DNA from: Lachnospiraceae bacterium
GTDB taxonomy: Bacteria > Bacillota > Clostridia > Lachnospirales > Lachnospiraceae
DNA: 63,080 nucleotides
Assembly: GCA_024692955.1 (NCBI GenBank)
Contig: JAILLW010000001.1
Coordinates: 1-63,080 of the forward strand
Direction: 5' to 3'
The notes beneath the pieces are model-generated. The model was not told the origin of the DNA and searched no databases. It worked only from the letters and a program-made list of their open reading frames with translations. Both the position numbers and the translations under genes were made by a program. Of this stretch, positions 61,738 through 63,080 are shown piece by piece (the stretch's first letter is position 1; each line of letters begins with the position of its first letter).

Positions 61738-63080
61738 TCATTCCTCCGCGGCTGTCCCTGCACCGCCTTCGCCGGTTTCTTCTCCGAATACGCTCTCCCT
61801 GGTCCTCTCCCGTACCGATCCGTCCGCCACCTCATAGATCGCGTCCGCGTTGCGGATCGTCGTCAGCCGGTGGGCAATGATAAGGAGAGTCTTTCTTCCG
61901 TGAAGGGAATCGATCGCGTCCATAACTGCCGCTTCCGTCTCATTATCAAGGGCCGCCGTAGCCTCATCGAGTACAAGGATCTCAGGATCATGATAGAGAG
62001 CCCGCGCGATGCCGATCCTCTGGCGCTGTCCGCCGGACAGGCGTACGCCCCGGTCTCCCGTAAAGGTATGCAGCCCTTCCGGAAGTCCTTTTACGAAGTC
62101 ATAGAGCTGAGCCTTCTTCAGTGCTTCGATCACGGCTTTTTCATCGATCCTGTCCTCGGGCACCCCGAAGGCCACATTCTTAAGGATCGTGTCATCGGAA
62201 AGATAGATGCTCTGAGGGATATAGCCCAGTCTGCTGTGCCAGTAGGAAAGGTTTCGATAGACATCGGTATCCCCGTAGAGGATCTTTCCCTTTTCCGGAG
62301 GAAGGAGCCCCAGAATGATATCCGCCAGGGTCGTTTTTCCTGCGCCCGAGCTTCCGATAAAGGCCGTCGTCGCCCCGCCGCGGATCGTAAAGTCCGCGCC
62401 GTTTATGACATTCTCGGATGAATCCGGATAGTGATAAAAGACATTCTGTATCCGGATGTCCTTTCCTTCCTGCGCCGCCGGAGCTTCCGGAGCGGAAGCG
62501 GAGCCGTCGGACTCATCGTCGTTCTTCCGGAATCCTTCGATGCTCTTAAGGTCATTGTAGATCAGGTCCAGGGAAGGCATGCTGTAAAGGATGTTGTTTA
62601 CAAAGGCGTTGATCTTACCCACGGAAGGAAGGAGCCGGAAGGCGCCGACCGCAAGGACCGCCAGCTGCGGAATGAAGTCCATCACCGTATTGCCCTTATA
62701 GCCCCAGAACATCTTGATGATGATCGCCGAAAGGAGCCCCGTCATGCATACCGCTTCCACGATATATTTCGGGACGGCGGACAGAAGTTCGTTGTTCTTC
62801 GCTCCTTTGATCAGTTTTCCGTAGTTCTCCGAATAGGCATCAATGAAATAATCCTCCCGGCTGAGGACCTTGACCTCCTTGATCCCGCCGAGGGCCTGAT
62901 TCACCCACTGGAAGAGTTTCCCCTGATAGACCTGATTCCGTTCACCGATCTTTTTCGATACTTTTTTCGAGATATAGAGAAAAGTGCCCATGCAGAGCAC
63001 GATGAGGACAAGCACGATCCCCGTGATGGAATGGCTCGTGTCAAAGAGATAGATCCCGAGTACCAGACAGACCACTGCCT
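61738..63080 (-). CDS. ABC exporter, fused permease and ATPase (5' end cut by window edge)
   Basis: At least 447 residues; the frame continues past the window, with no strong start inside. Membrane helices (ITGIVLVLIVLCMGTFLYIS, AVCMTGLLSAIIIKMFW), coupling region, then Walker A IGSSGAGKTTLADIILG, signature RLSGGQRQRIGIARAL, Walker B ILVLDEATAALD and IIAHRLTT. Of the PglK/MsbA-type lipid-linked oligosaccharide exporters. Together with the glycosyltransferases it points to surface glycan export. Confidence 0.93.
   Translation of the reverse strand, partial: AVVCLVLGIYLFDTSHSITGIVLVLIVLCMGTFLYISKKVSKKIGERNQVYQGKLFQWVNQALGGIKEVKVLSREDYFIDAYSENYGKLIKGAKNNELLSAVPKYIVEAVCMTGLLSAIIIKMFWGYKGNTVMDFIPQLAVLAVGAFRLLPSVGKINAFVNNILYSMPSLDLIYNDLKSIEGFRKNDDESDGSASAPEAPAAQEGKDIRIQNVFYHYPDSSENVINGADFTIRGGATTAFIGSSGAGKTTLADIILGLLPPEKGKILYGDTDVYRNLSYWHSRLGYIPQSIYLSDDTILKNVAFGVPEDRIDEKAVIEALKKAQLYDFVKGLPEGLHTFTGDRGVRLSGGQRQRIGIARALYHDPEILVLDEATAALDNETEAAVMDAIDSLHGRKTLLIIAHRLTTIRNADAIYEVADGSVRERTRESVFGEETGEGGAGTAAEE

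Overview
The window looks like chromosome from a flagellated, anaerobic Gram-positive of the Lachnospiraceae (Clostridia). Evidence: strong AGGAGG ribosome sites, a DUF3048 (YerB-type) lipoprotein, a CdaA/CdaR c-di-AMP pair, an mbl-flhO-flhP-flgJ cluster, an intramembrane-sensing kinase with an ABC exporter, and LPXTG-free lipoproteins. GC is roughly 50-55 percent by eye. The assignment comes from gene content and style only. Nearly all genes lie on the minus strand; only the three-gene block at 22.6-25.1 kb is on the plus strand. No rRNA, tRNA, CRISPR array, transposase, prophage or complete insertion sequence was seen.

Layout. 1-5.2 kb: dnaX (cut by the window edge) behind pfkA; a small secreted protein gene broken by a frameshift inside 15-bp repeats; a DUF3048 lipoprotein and an HPr-like protein. 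5.2-15.5 kb: one long, tightly packed minus-strand run from its upstream end: mbl, flhO, flhP, flgJ-like, recD2, comFC, a YvyF-like zinc protein, two unnamed membrane proteins, cdaA and cdaR. It joins cell shape, flagellar rod, DNA repair and c-di-AMP synthesis. 15.5-21.5 kb: uvrA and uvrB behind an SGNH esterase. 21.5-25.1 kb: an AraC regulator divergent from a zinc dehydrogenase, an aldo/keto reductase and an L-fucose mutarotase. 25.1-30 kb: a metallo-beta-lactamase-fold hydrolase, a lipoprotein and two overlapping genes for very charged proteins of unknown role.

30-35.2 kb: a two-component system and an FtsX-type ABC transporter, with operator-like sites in front of the transporter and REP-like repeats overlapping the transporter's stop codon. 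35.2-38.6 kb: a MarR regulator, two ArsA/Get3-like ATPases and an 80-residue protein between them. A 19-bp operator-like sequence occurs three times here, twice at the marR promoter and once before the ATPase genes. 38.6-41.5 kb: a 7TM hybrid sensor kinase. 41.6-49.7 kb: an oligopeptide ABC system (oppB-C-D-F-A) and a chemoreceptor. 49.8-53.1 kb: malQ and metY; metY has a consensus promoter and a 21-codon upstream ORF ending in Cys. 53.1-63.1 kb: a surface polysaccharide cluster with an ABC exporter (cut by the edge), three glycosyltransferase genes (one of them a two-domain fusion) and rfbG/rfbH plus a sugar reductase, pointing to a CDP-3,6-dideoxyhexose. A 185-nt element with three hairpins inside long inverted arms fills the rfbH-rfbG gap.

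Best leads for new biology: the MarR-controlled paired ArsA module with its repeated operator, the Cys-ending leader ORF of metY, and the structured 185-nt element.
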